IMG/VR virus record: IMGVR_UViG_3300006919_000519
Span: 1-22,280 of that record
Origin: a virus
Strand: one strand, 5' to 3'
DNA length: 22,280 nt
Shown piece after piece: positions 16,115 through 20,814 of the stretch (positions within the stretch are counted from its first letter, which is position 1; each line of letters starts with the position of its first letter). The notes under the pieces were generated by a model. The model ran no database searches. It saw nothing but the letters and a program-made list of their open reading frames with translations, and was not told the origin of the DNA. Position numbers and translations under genes: made by a program.

Positions 16115-16301
16115 ACCTATTGCTTCTGAAGCTTGGCGCTCCAGTCTTTGGATCCTTCAAGGCCATGTACTCGTCACACGGACACTTGACGTCGTGAATA
16201 GCCTTGCCATCGACGATCTTGATGGAGGCCTTGTCTCTGTTTTCTTCGTGCTCGCCGCACCCGCATACATACTTAGCCATAATGCATTGGTATTCATTCA
16301 T
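16098..16301 (-). CDS. Small Cys-rich, probably zinc-binding protein, 67 aa
   Basis: Two cysteine pairs, CGCGEHEE and KCPCDEYM, separated by about 30 residues, suggest a zinc ribbon-like knuckle. The C-terminus GAPSFRSNRYGQVL looks conserved; I recall similar short proteins beside TerL in marine phages. The true start may be the second Met (ATG 16280, MAKYVCGCGEH) rather than 16301. It overlaps the TerL start by 17 nt, so expression is likely coupled, and a packaging accessory role is possible. The tRNA-Arg gene ends just upstream, at 16304. Confidence 0.75.
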   Translation of the reverse strand: MNEYQCIMAKYVCGCGEHEENRDKASIKIVDGKAIHDVKCPCDEYMALKDPKTGAPSFRSNRYGQVL

Positions 16302-16303
16302 TG

Positions 16304-16377
16304 TACGCCTGACAGGATTCGAACCTGTGACCGTCTGCTTAGAAGGCAGATGCTCTATCCAACTGAGCTACAGGCGC
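16304..16377 (-). tRNA. tRNA-Arg (anticodon UCU)
   Basis: The 74-nt minus-strand sequence folds as a standard cloverleaf. It has a 7-bp acceptor (GCGCCTG with CAGGCGT, one G-U), a D-arm with AGCTCAGTTGGATAGAGC, an anticodon stem TCTGC/GCAGA with loop CTTCTAA, and a T-arm ACAGG/CCTGT with loop TTCGAAT. The discriminator is A, and CCA is not encoded, as is usual in Bacteroidota. The anticodon reads AGA and AGG, the dominant Arg codons in several nearby genes. Confidence 0.95.
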
Positions 16378-16383
16378 ATGCAG

Positions 16384-16515
16384 TCATCGACCCTGCCCCC
16401 TGTTAAGCTTCTTGTAACCCTTTGATCTCTTGTGCTTGGACGTCTTCGTCTTAGCATGGACGCCCTTGCGTCTGACGCGACGGGACGAGTATGTTGACAC
16501 TTGAACTTTAGACAT
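16384..16515 (-). CDS. Very basic conserved small protein, 43 aa
   Basis: The ORF starts at ATG 16515-16513 and ends with TGA at 16386-16384. It reads MSKVQVSTYSSRRVRRKGVH followed by AKTKTSKHKRSKGYKKLNRG and QGR. The GVHAKTK-S-KRSK-YKK-RGQGR pattern is one I recall from tiny proteins located near TerL in marine and crAss-like phages. Almost half of the residues are Lys, Arg or His, suggesting RNA or DNA binding. It lies between the tRNA-like element and tRNA-Arg, with 6 and 13 nt spacers. Confidence 0.75.
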   Translation of the reverse strand: MSKVQVSTYSSRRVRRKGVHAKTKTSKHKRSKGYKKLNRGQGR

Positions 16516-16528
16516 GGTATTAAATTTG

Positions 16529-16605
16529 TCCGCGAGGTGGGACTTGAACCCACATGTGACCAGTTACCCTTTCTACAAGGTATAAGCTTGAGGGGATACT
16601 CGCGG
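16529..16605 (-). tRNA. Anomalous tRNA-like element (acceptor and T-arm only)
   Basis: The 77-nt minus-strand segment has a perfect 7-bp acceptor (CCGCGAG with CTCGCGG, discriminator A) and a perfect 5-bp T-stem (GTGGG/CCCAC) with loop TTCAAGT. The middle 43 nt contain no D-arm with GG, and a base-by-base search finds no 5-7-5 anticodon arm. The best hairpin is 6 bp (TACCTT/AGGGTA) with a 6-nt GTAGAA loop. It may be a degenerate tRNA, an unusual tRNA or a tRNA mimic. No CCA is encoded. Confidence 0.5.
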
Positions 16606-16607
16606 TG

Positions 16608-16615
16608 TAAAGTTA
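16608..16615 (-). promoter_or_regulatory. -7-like box TAACTTTA before the tRNA-like element
   Basis: TAACTTTA differs from TAnnTTTG at the last base and lies 2 nt before the 5' end of the tRNA-like element. Its first bases are the TAA stop of the upstream gene. It could start transcription at the mature 5' end of the element. The evidence is weak. Confidence 0.3.
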
Positions 16616-16903
16616 CTTAGAAAACCTCTCTGCGAAGCCACCTGAGTAATCTTTTTCTTGGTTTATCTCTCCGCTGTCCCTAAGATCCTTCACCATCTGC
16701 TCCAGCCTCTGCCTCTCTATGATGAGCTCCTTGCAGTCAACAGCTGTCTGCTTGATCGACTGAAGCTCGGCCTTCCTAGCGGCCCCACCAGCCTCTGGAT
16801 CGACAGGCTTCTTGACCTCCTCGATCATGTTCTTGATGGCGACCTCCATGCTACGCATGAGGTTCTCGGATGCCTCAATCGTTGTGAACTTCTTCCTCGA
16901 CAT
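16613..16903 (-). CDS. Small helical coiled-coil protein, candidate small terminase, 96 aa
   Basis: I use ATG 16903-16901, giving MSRKKFTTIEASENLMRSME; the longer frame to 16978 overlaps the co-chaperonin gene by over 100 nt and its extra residues look like shadow sequence. The protein is almost entirely helical (VAIKNMIEEVKKP, LIIERQRLEQMVKDLRDSG), with a short Gly-Phe C-terminus (GGFAERFSK). Small size, helical coiled-coil nature and a position just upstream of TerL make it a candidate TerS, but no helix-turn-helix is obvious. It overlaps the co-chaperonin gene by 29 nt. Confidence 0.75.
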   Translation of the reverse strand: MSRKKFTTIEASENLMRSMEVAIKNMIEEVKKPVDPEAGGAARKAELQSIKQTAVDCKELIIERQRLEQMVKDLRDSGEINQEKDYSGGFAERFSK

Positions 16904-17480
16904 AGAGCAGGTCTTCTGCGCGTGTTCTGTAGTACTCCTTACCTTCGATCTTGATTCTGTAGTCCCTGTTCTTAGCAAACCCTACCACATCACCAGGATT
17001 CAAACCCATGTACTCCGTCTCCTCGTTGCCGTGCACAAGGCGACCCTTGGTGGGCAGCTTGTCTTTTAGAACCACGGTCTCGATCAGATCGGAGGTGGTC
17101 TCCTCCCCTTCCTCCTCTACAGCCTCAAGCAATGTCCAGCCGCCGAGTGTCTTGATCTCACCAGTCTCCTTGGACTTGAACGCGATGGCCTGAGAGTTGA
17201 TGGCCTCAGGGTCGTACTTCACGATGTAGTGATCATCGTCACCCGTTAGGGGTTGTCCACCCTGCATCACGACCAGGTGATGGAAGTAGAGCGTGTCGCC
17301 TGGCTCAACACCAGTGTCGTACTTGAATGGCGCTGCGACTACAGGGCCCTCTGTGATCCTGTACTCGAACTCACCCATTTCAAAGCGAGTGTCTATGTAC
17401 AGCTCTAGTCCGCTATCTGTTTTGATTGTGTCGTTGATGAGCTGCTTCAGCTCCACGACAAAGAAGTTGAACGTCTTCAT
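16875..17480 (-). CDS. Tandem GroES-like co-chaperonin, 201 aa
   Basis: The protein appears to contain two GroES-like beta domains. In the first (residues 1-100), DTIKTDSGLELYIDTRF corresponds to the mobile-loop region (KT-GG-IVL in GroES), followed by EGPVVAAP and VEPGDTLYFHHLVV. In the second (about 100-197), ETTSDLIETVV may be the second mobile loop, then KGRLVHGN, LNPGDVVGFAKNRDYRIKIE and EYYRTRAEDLLYV, which closely parallels the GroES ending (GD-V-Y, Y-GEEY-I-ESDILA). Phage co-chaperonins such as T4 gp31 adapt host GroEL to fold the capsid protein. That role is likely here, in an operon with packaging genes. Confidence 0.65.
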   Translation of the reverse strand: MKTFNFFVVELKQLINDTIKTDSGLELYIDTRFEMGEFEYRITEGPVVAAPFKYDTGVEPGDTLYFHHLVVMQGGQPLTGDDDHYIVKYDPEAINSQAIAFKSKETGEIKTLGGWTLLEAVEEEGEETTSDLIETVVLKDKLPTKGRLVHGNEETEYMGLNPGDVVGFAKNRDYRIKIEGKEYYRTRAEDLLYVEEEVHND

Positions 17481-17498
17481 TATATGTTGGATTGAATT

Positions 17499-17648
17499 TC
17501 ATTTCTTGTAGGGGAAGAGCCTGTTCAGCTTCTCTTGCCTCTTCTTGCACCCACAGTCCTTCGCGACCCTGTTGACAACCTTGGTCACCCCCATGATCTC
17601 GTTGAACCTCGCGATGCTATCGCCTAACCCTTTCGGAATCCTCTTCAT
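17499..17648 (-). CDS. Conserved small Cys-Gly-Cys protein, 49 aa
   Basis: The ORF starts at ATG 17648-17646 and stops with TGA at 17501-17499. It reads MKRIPKGLGDSIARFNEIMG, then VTKVVNRVAKDCGCKKRQEK and LNRLFPYKK. The DCGCKKRQEKLNRLFPY element is one I recognise from short phage proteins, where a helix is followed by a CGC-R-E-LN-FP motif. The function is unknown. All five Arg codons are AGG. It overlaps the upstream stop by one base (TGATG) and is followed by an 18-nt gap before the co-chaperonin gene. Confidence 0.75.
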   Translation of the reverse strand: MKRIPKGLGDSIARFNEIMGVTKVVNRVAKDCGCKKRQEKLNRLFPYKK

Positions 17649-17884
17649 CAGAAGTCAAGGTCAAACTCAACCATGCACGGCATCTCGTCGATAGCCTTCC
17701 ACAGGACCTGTCCGTCGTCGCGCTTGATGTAAACCAAGTACCTCTTCATCTTGTGTCTGTGAAGATGCTCCTCGTCAAGCACTATTGCCGACACGTTACC
17801 ACTCCCCGCCTTCATGCCTATGTAATAGGCCATCCCATCCTTTGGGTTCTGACCGATCACGATCTTCCTAATGAGTCCTTCCAT
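17648..17884 (-). CDS. Conserved hypothetical phage protein, 78 aa
   Basis: The sequence MEGLIRKIVIGQNPKDGMAY continues YIGMKAGSGNVSAIVLDEEH, then KRYLVYIKRDDGQVLWKAID and a short acidic end. It looks like a compact alpha/beta protein with a basic first half. I recall close relatives in marine phages near terminase and co-chaperonin genes, without a known function. It begins only 1 nt after the stop of the gene before it and shares a TGATG overlap with the 49-residue gene after it. Confidence 0.75.
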   Translation of the reverse strand: MEGLIRKIVIGQNPKDGMAYYIGMKAGSGNVSAIVLDEEHLHRHKMKRYLVYIKRDDGQVLWKAIDEMPCMVEFDLDF

Positions 17885-17885
17885 T

Positions 17886-18191
17886 TTAATTCAGTGATAT
17901 ACCCAGCCCATCCAGGAGGTCGTCGATGTCTGGGTCGTCTTCGTCGTCGCCTTCCTTTGAGGATGGTATGAATGTTTCTTCTACAAAGTTAAGAAGACTG
18001 AGCATCTCATCCTCACTATCCATGTTGTAACTGTAGATGGCCTTCAATCTCTTGTCGCCATCGACATCCTCTTCCACCAGTCCAGTAACCATCAAGGACA
18101 ACACCTCGTCGCGCACACCGTACTTCTCAATGATGCGCTCAACCTCGAAAGCAACCCTCTGTATCTCTAACAAGAAACCCTCTTTGTCCAT
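17886..18191 (-). CDS. Acidic hypothetical protein, 101 aa
   Basis: The start ATG 18191-18189 (MDKEGFLLEIQRVAFEVERI) is chosen because a longer frame to 18398 would be antisense to the regulator gene and has no conserved features. The protein has a helical N-terminal half and a very acidic C-terminal region (GDDEDDPDIDDLLDGLG), which may mimic DNA or bind basic partners. No motif is recognised. Its start codon shares one base with the plus-strand -7 box of the divergent regulator, so transcription of one could hinder the other. Confidence 0.75.
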   Translation of the reverse strand: MDKEGFLLEIQRVAFEVERIIEKYGVRDEVLSLMVTGLVEEDVDGDKRLKAIYSYNMDSEDEMLSLLNFVEETFIPSSKEGDDEDDPDIDDLLDGLGISLN

Positions 18192-18198
18192 ATCTTTG
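18191..18198 (+). promoter_or_regulatory. Plus-strand -7 box TATCTTTG of the regulator gene
   Basis: This perfect TAnnTTTG box is followed by GTTTT and the ATG at 18204, so the transcript would be leaderless or nearly so. The box overlaps by one base the start codon of the minus-strand gene (18191-18189). Confidence 0.65.
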
Positions 18199-18203
18199 GT
18201 TTT

Positions 18204-18632
18204 ATGGCGATTAGGAAGGGATCCAAGAAGCGTCTCTTCAGGGAGTTCTCCCCTCTTGACCAAAGGTACGTCAAAAGAAACTACCTCAAGCACCTGAGAA
18301 CTACCGTGAGAAACTTCTGCGTGAGCAGAGACATCTTCGAAAGAGAGCTCATGTTTCTTCTGTGGGCGTACGACCTTGAGTTCTTCACCATCAAGCATGC
18401 GGCCAAGGAGTTAGAGCAGAGCTCCGCACCCATGGCTCAGAAGACATTGTACCCTCTCATGAAGGAGGGGTATGTGTACAAGCACTTCGACAGGCTGACG
18501 CCGTCTCAGACGAGAGAGGATCACCTGTTCAGGGAGGAGACGAAGCACAACTACAGGGTCAGGTACGCCATAACTCAGAAGGCTAGGCTTCTGGTTCAGG
18601 ACTTCTACAGGGATCTGGAGTCTAGGTCTTAG
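18204..18632 (+). CDS. Winged-helix (MarR-like) regulator, 142 aa
   Basis: The basic N-terminus (MAIRKGSKKRLFREFSPLDQ) is followed by helices (RDIFERELMFLLWAYDLEFF), a probable helix-turn-helix (FTIKHAAKELEQSSAPMAQKTLYPLMKEGYV), and a wing-like segment (FREETKHNYRVRYAITQKAR) ending in a helix. This matches the layout of MarR-type winged-helix proteins. It probably binds DNA and controls phage operons, perhaps the divergent one. It is one of only two plus-strand genes here; 16 of 17 Arg codons are AGA or AGG. Its stop overlaps the stop of the convergent M15 gene by 2 nt. Confidence 0.75.
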   Translation: MAIRKGSKKRLFREFSPLDQRYVKRNYLKHLRTTVRNFCVSRDIFERELMFLLWAYDLEFFTIKHAAKELEQSSAPMAQKTLYPLMKEGYVYKHFDRLTPSQTREDHLFREETKHNYRVRYAITQKARLLVQDFYRDLESRS

Positions 18633-19099
18633 TCAAAGATTACTTCGTAGTAAGTCTTTCCTTGATCATCACGACAAGCCTTGAGGCACCTCTTACGATT
18701 AACCCCATCGTAAACGAAAGACACGTGAACCCAATTAGGATTGTCTTCATCACCAAACTCCCACACCAGCTGATCGAACTCCAGATTGTCTTTAATGTAG
18801 TGGAAGATCTCAGCGTTTGTACAACCTCCGTATACGTCTGCGTCCAGATCGAGTGCTCTTCCTTCCATGTGTTGACTACGCTTCGCACCGCCGATAGCAC
18901 GGTTGAGCTCAGGTCCACGATAGCCTGACGACACGTATACAGGACACCCGAGAGCGTCCCTAAGAGGTTGAAATACGTTGACAGCAATCTGTCTAAGATT
19001 CTCCGTTGTCCATTCATCTGGTGTGTTGTCTATGCCGAGCCTCTTAGCTGTTGTGCTCTTGGTTACTTCGGCGAGTGATAGATTTTTTGACAGCTTCAT
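18629..19099 (-). CDS. Peptidase M15-type peptidoglycan endopeptidase (endolysin), 156 aa
   Basis: Zinc D-Ala-D-Ala carboxypeptidase/endopeptidase family M15 is recognised from SSGYRGPELNRAIGG, then SQHMEGRALDLD with zinc ligands H77 and D84, and the WVHVS motif with H125 (numbering from ATG 19099). The conserved N-terminus KLSKNLSLAEVTKSTTAKRL is the usual start of this phage subgroup, so I prefer ATG 19099; 19120 is an alternative. It would cleave peptide cross-links of peptidoglycan at lysis. No signal peptide or holin gene is visible beside it. It is convergent with the regulator gene. Confidence 0.88.
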   Translation of the reverse strand: MKLSKNLSLAEVTKSTTAKRLGIDNTPDEWTTENLRQIAVNVFQPLRDALGCPVYVSSGYRGPELNRAIGGAKRSQHMEGRALDLDADVYGGCTNAEIFHYIKDNLEFDQLVWEFGDEDNPNWVHVSFVYDGVNRKRCLKACRDDQGKTYYEVIFD

Positions 19100-19175
19100 T
19101 GTTAAGGCGTCTCTTTTCATTTTCTATGGCTGAGTCCTTTCTCTTCTTCTTGGGGTTGAAGTAGTGCTTGTTCAT
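19044..19175 (-). CDS. Small basic ORF overlapping the M15 start, 43 aa
   Basis: The ORF runs from ATG 19175-19173 to TAA 19046-19044, reading MNKHYFNPKKKRKDSAIENE and then KRRLNNEAVKKSITRRSNQE and HNS. It is in another frame from the M15 peptidase and overlaps its first 56 nt. The composition (Lys/Arg/Asn, helical) resembles other tiny phage proteins here. It is the first ATG downstream of a perfect -7 box at 19240-19247. It could encode a real protein or a leader peptide coupling translation to the peptidase. Confidence 0.45.
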   Translation of the reverse strand: MNKHYFNPKKKRKDSAIENEKRRLNNEAVKKSITRRSNQEHNS

Positions 19176-19193
19176 TAACACTCGTTAACCGTC

Positions 19194-19201
19194 GATATTT
19201 G
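19194..19201 (+). promoter_or_regulatory. Near-consensus plus-strand -7 box GATATTTG
   Basis: GATATTTG matches TAnnTTTG at all fixed positions except the first. It would give a leader of about 55 nt for the gene starting at 19262. The evidence is moderate to weak, but no better plus-strand box is seen in this gap. Confidence 0.35.
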
Positions 19202-19239
19202 GAAAAGACAAGGATTCGACATATCATAGCATCAGAGTT

Positions 19240-19247
19240 CAAATATA
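19240..19247 (-). promoter_or_regulatory. -7 box TATATTTG for the lysis gene unit
   Basis: This perfect minus-strand TATATTTG lies 64 nt before the ATG at 19175 within the 86-nt divergent region. On the plus strand a near-consensus GATATTTG at 19194-19201 could drive the secreted protein gene; the two would make overlapping divergent transcripts. Confidence 0.55.
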
Positions 19248-19261
19248 AAACAATTCAAATC

Positions 19262-19600
19262 ATGCGTTACACAATCATCTTACTTTTTGCTGCCATCAGC
19301 AACCTTGCCCTCGGTCAGACATCCATTCTTATGATTAGCTTGGCTGAAGAGAGCACAATGGTGGTAGAAACATACTCCATGGAAAACTTCAAGTCAGAGC
19401 CGTTGACAGAAGGAGAGGACTACAAGATCCTCACCATTTTCGGACCAAGCGGTGGACTTCGTTTGGTTGCAGAAGAAGAGGGATGGTATCGAGTGACAGA
19501 GATGCTTAACGACACCACGCTAGCTTACTTTGACCGAGTCATCCAAAGGTTTTACTTTTGTCAAGGACAGCCTGGTTTTGTAGACCACTGGTCAGAATAA
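19262..19600 (+). CDS. Small secreted protein, probable moron, 112 aa
   Basis: The start ATG 19262 is preferred because it places a clear signal peptide at the N-terminus: MRYTIILLFAAISNLALG followed by QTS, with basic, hydrophobic and small-residue cleavage parts. The mature part of about 94 residues is acidic with alternating strands (DYKILTIFGPSGGLRLVAEE). It has one Cys and no lipobox. Four of five Arg codons are CGN, unlike the AGR-rich neighbours. It stands alone on the plus strand with its own terminator, the usual layout of a moron. Changing the host surface or excluding superinfecting phages is possible but unproven. Confidence 0.75.
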   Translation: MRYTIILLFAAISNLALGQTSILMISLAEESTMVVETYSMENFKSEPLTEGEDYKILTIFGPSGGLRLVAEEEGWYRVTEMLNDTTLAYFDRVIQRFYFCQGQPGFVDHWSE

Positions 19601-19602
19601 GA

Positions 19603-19629
19603 AAGGCCCCCAGTAGGGGGCCTTTTTTT
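19603..19629. terminator. Strong bidirectional intrinsic terminator
   Basis: A 9-bp stem AAGGCCCCC/GGGGGCCTT (19603-19611 with 19616-19624) around an AGTA loop is followed on the plus strand by a run of T to 19629. On the minus strand the same hairpin is followed by TTTCTTATTC. It ends the plus-strand secreted-protein gene and also the minus-strand unit whose last gene stops at 19652. Confidence 0.9.
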
Positions 19630-19651
19630 ATTCGAATCAGCTCCGCTAGGG

Positions 19652-20338
19652 TCATCTTCTGTACGTTGAGAAATCAACCTCACCCGCGCTAAAGCGGTCG
19701 GCTTGCCTGCCCAACAGGTCGTATAGGTCTCTCTGCTCTTGCTCGGAAAGCTTTGCAAATCTAGGGTCACTGGCTATATCCTTTGTGAGCATAGAAAACG
19801 CATCAGTCGATGGGTCTCCCTGTCTTGCAGTTACCGCCATGCCCTCCCCATAGTTAAGTCCGTACTTAGGTAGTTGTTGTCCCATTCTTTTTGCCTCATC
19901 GTATCGAGCAACATCTGCATCGTAGATTTCTGACCCAAGCTGACCATAGGGGCCAGTTTCAAACTCAGTCATCATGGAACCATAGCCGCTTTCACCACCG
20001 TATATTCTACGACCCAAGCCGCTTTCTTTCAATTCAGATAGAACTCTTTCTCTATCCTCTGGTCTAAGATTCTCGCTGAGTTCAACGTCAAGGTAGCGTT
20101 CACCCTGGTGCTTACCAAGCTCGGAGGACCCAAGAGAGCTCATTCTGTCGTACAGGATCTCCTGCAATGGGGATAGAGTCTTTCCGCTGTCTTGGTATTC
20201 TCTGTAGGCTCCGCCCATGGCGTACTCCTTGTTCTTTCTCTTGAAGTACTCAAGGAGCTGCTTAGGCATTCTGCCTCCCCCTCCGTACTCGTTGTTCATT
20301 CCGCCTCCACGGAACTGTTTCATGCTTACTGTTCTCAT
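19652..20338 (-). CDS. Hypothetical virion-associated protein, Gly/Met-rich N-terminus, 228 aa
   Basis: The N-terminus is rich in Gly and basic residues (MKQFRGGGMNNEYGGGGRMP) and is followed by KQLLEYFKRKNKEYAMGGAY, a pattern (GG-MPK-LLEYFK...GG) that I recall from small proteins of marine phage virion modules. The rest is polar and helical, with repeated Gly/Tyr turns and no catalytic motif. It overlaps the upstream beta-protein gene by 4 nt (ATGA) and ends about 23 nt before the bidirectional terminator. Other starts at Met 6 or Met 14 are possible. Role unknown. Confidence 0.75.
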   Translation of the reverse strand: MRTVSMKQFRGGGMNNEYGGGGRMPKQLLEYFKRKNKEYAMGGAYREYQDSGKTLSPLQEILYDRMSSLGSSELGKHQGERYLDVELSENLRPEDRERVLSELKESGLGRRIYGGESGYGSMMTEFETGPYGQLGSEIYDADVARYDEAKRMGQQLPKYGLNYGEGMAVTARQGDPSTDAFSMLTKDIASDPRFAKLSEQEQRDLYDLLGRQADRFSAGEVDFSTYRR

Positions 20339-20790
20339 GATGTTGCTACAAAGTATTCTGCTGTGATATCAGCGCCGCTTGACGCCACCGAGATCTTGTT
20401 AATGTTTGCGAATGTAATCCCCACCGTTCCGTCTGCGGTGATGGCGGGGGTTGTTGATGTTGATCTTGCGTCCACATCCTGATTGAACAGGACGAAGCTT
20501 CCACCTGTGGGTACGTTGGTTGCGTACTCTTCGTCAGTCCCAACGACCCTCACCTCAAGATCGTCACCTCCTGATAGGTGAGAGATTCTTATGTACTTCA
20601 GAGTCCCGTCGACGAATTGGCCTGCCGAAGCAGCAGTGTCAAACTTGATGAGGTCTATCTCTGTGGACGTGGCCACGAACACCCTGGTGTCAACTGTGTT
20701 GATGCCAGTGATGCTGGTTGTTCTAGTCTGACCGAAGTCCCTGCTGTTGAGGGATATCTTCTCGTCAATCTGTACGCTCAGTGTAGCCAT
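20335..20790 (-). CDS. Small beta-sandwich-like protein, paralogue set member 3, 151 aa
   Basis: The protein begins MATLSVQIDEKISLNSRDFG and shows KYIRISHLSGGDDLEVRVVG followed by TGGSFVLFNQD and a C-terminal strand ITAEYFVATS. These elements follow the same order as in the proteins at 5878-6285 and 6285-6704 (a Y-R-N-type strand, paired strands, a Gly plus aromatic strand, and a terminal EY strand). It is probably a virion protein of the same fold. A perfect -7 box ends 4 nt before its ATG. Confidence 0.75.
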   Translation of the reverse strand: MATLSVQIDEKISLNSRDFGQTRTTSITGINTVDTRVFVATSTEIDLIKFDTAASAGQFVDGTLKYIRISHLSGGDDLEVRVVGTDEEYATNVPTGGSFVLFNQDVDARSTSTTPAITADGTVGITFANINKISVASSGADITAEYFVATS

Positions 20791-20794
20791 GCGA

Positions 20795-20802
20795 CAAAGA
20801 TA
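20795..20802 (-). promoter_or_regulatory. -7 box TATCTTTG, 4 nt before an ATG
   Basis: The minus strand reads TATCTTTG, TCGC, ATG. The match to TAnnTTTG is perfect and the spacing equals that at 187-194. The box lies in the 24-nt gap after the stop of the upstream gene, so a leaderless transcript is predicted. Confidence 0.65.
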
Positions 20803-20814
20803 GTAAAGCTGTCG

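Noticed and set aside
18204-18398. N-terminal extension of the minus-strand acidic protein up to 18398
   Set aside because: The extra 69 residues are antisense to the regulator gene, and a good start at 18191 exists.
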